Under the pieces are notes generated by a model. The model was not told where the DNA came from, did not search any database, and saw nothing but the letters and a program-made list of their open reading frames with translations. Source: Cognatundibacterium crateris (GTDB lineage: Bacteria > Pseudomonadota > Gammaproteobacteria > Burkholderiales > Burkholderiaceae_D). Taken from it: DNA of 64,000 nucleotides. The stretch's first letter is position 1; every line of letters starts with the position of its first letter. A program made the position numbers and the translations under genes. The stretch lies in the NCBI RefSeq assembly GCF_010078235.1, contig NZ_JAABOS010000003.1, positions 490,552 through 554,551 on the forward strand. Reading direction: 5' to 3'. Shown here one piece after another: positions 63,969-64,000 of this stretch.

Positions 63969-64000
63969 ATGGCAAAAGGTAAGTTCGAACGCACCAAGCC
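63969..64000 (+). CDS. tuf: elongation factor Tu, first codons only
   Basis: The last 32 bases encode MAKGKFERTK, the conserved start of EF-Tu, the GTPase that brings aminoacyl-tRNA to the ribosome. The Tyr-Gly-Thr tRNA genes before it match the common tRNA-tufB arrangement of proteobacteria. The gene runs out of the window. Confidence 0.93.
   Translation, partial: MAKGKFERTK

Overview
The window looks like a chromosomal segment of a betaproteobacterium of the order Burkholderiales, probably family Oxalobacteraceae (Undibacterium-like). This is inferred from gene content, moderate GC and protein style, not from any database search. It ends in a conserved translation cluster: tRNA-Tyr, tRNA-Gly, tRNA-Thr and the first codons of tuf. 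Most of it is ordinary core and accessory chromosome with no insertion sequence, prophage, integrase or CRISPR array.

Layout. 1-1814 (minus): split PqiA and the start of PqiB, an envelope lipid-transport locus. 2029-2724: the nucleotidase YjjG. 2976-6212: a very unusual membrane-anchored protein with three tandem AAA+ domains, followed by a terminator and a 12-bp minisatellite. 6391-11833: a CDF metal transporter, a lipoprotein cytochrome c, a small coiled-coil protein, a nucleotide pyrophosphatase/phosphodiesterase lipoprotein and a DnaQ-Cho nuclease fusion. 12035-19060: an HxlR regulator followed by acyl-CoA ligase, AurF-like diiron oxygenase, enoyl-CoA hydratase-like protein, 4HBT-type thioesterase, a FAD enzyme resembling polyenoic fatty acid isomerase, and a DUF2804 protein. 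This is the best candidate for an undescribed fatty-acyl modification pathway. 19189-21664: ribosomal oxygenase RoxA convergent with a nitronate-monooxygenase-like flavoprotein. 22384-25326: a secreted zinc phospholipase C/P1-nuclease-like enzyme, a PpiC foldase and a membrane-anchored helical protein, with a consensus FNR box upstream. 25342-30750: rRNA methylase RlmF, a PhoD phosphatase with an alanine-rich insertion, thymidine kinase, and an Hsp20 gene with a sigma-32-type promoter.

31271-40221 is a complete chemosensory operon (cheY, STAS, cheA, mcp, cheW, cheR, cheD, cheB). The receptor ends in a CheR-docking-type pentapeptide, so receptor, kinase and all three adaptation enzymes are encoded together. 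40249-45171 holds L-lactate dehydrogenase and the homogentisate catabolic pair hmgA-fahA with a divergent LysR regulator. 45325-46546 holds a two-TM protein, an ACT-domain protein and an exported thioredoxin-like protein. 46869-49630 is AT-rich and carries two paralogous exported cysteine-rich proteins, one interrupted by an in-frame amber codon, and a glycine-rich exported protein; it looks like a fast-evolving accessory patch.

49823-53825 holds an Fe(II)/2OG-oxygenase-like protein and a LysR-controlled azoR-pirin-doxX redox module. 53903-57696 holds ttcA, folB and a pteridine-reductase-like SDR, divergent from a MidA-type methyltransferase and a DUF2905 protein. 57873-60262 holds an orphan receiver-TPR protein and a LysE exporter. 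60333-62278 is a manganese operon: a yybP-ykoY riboswitch lies upstream of a TMEM165/GDT1 exporter, an ArsC-family protein and an unknown protein. An MgtC-family membrane protein and the tRNA-tuf cluster close the window.
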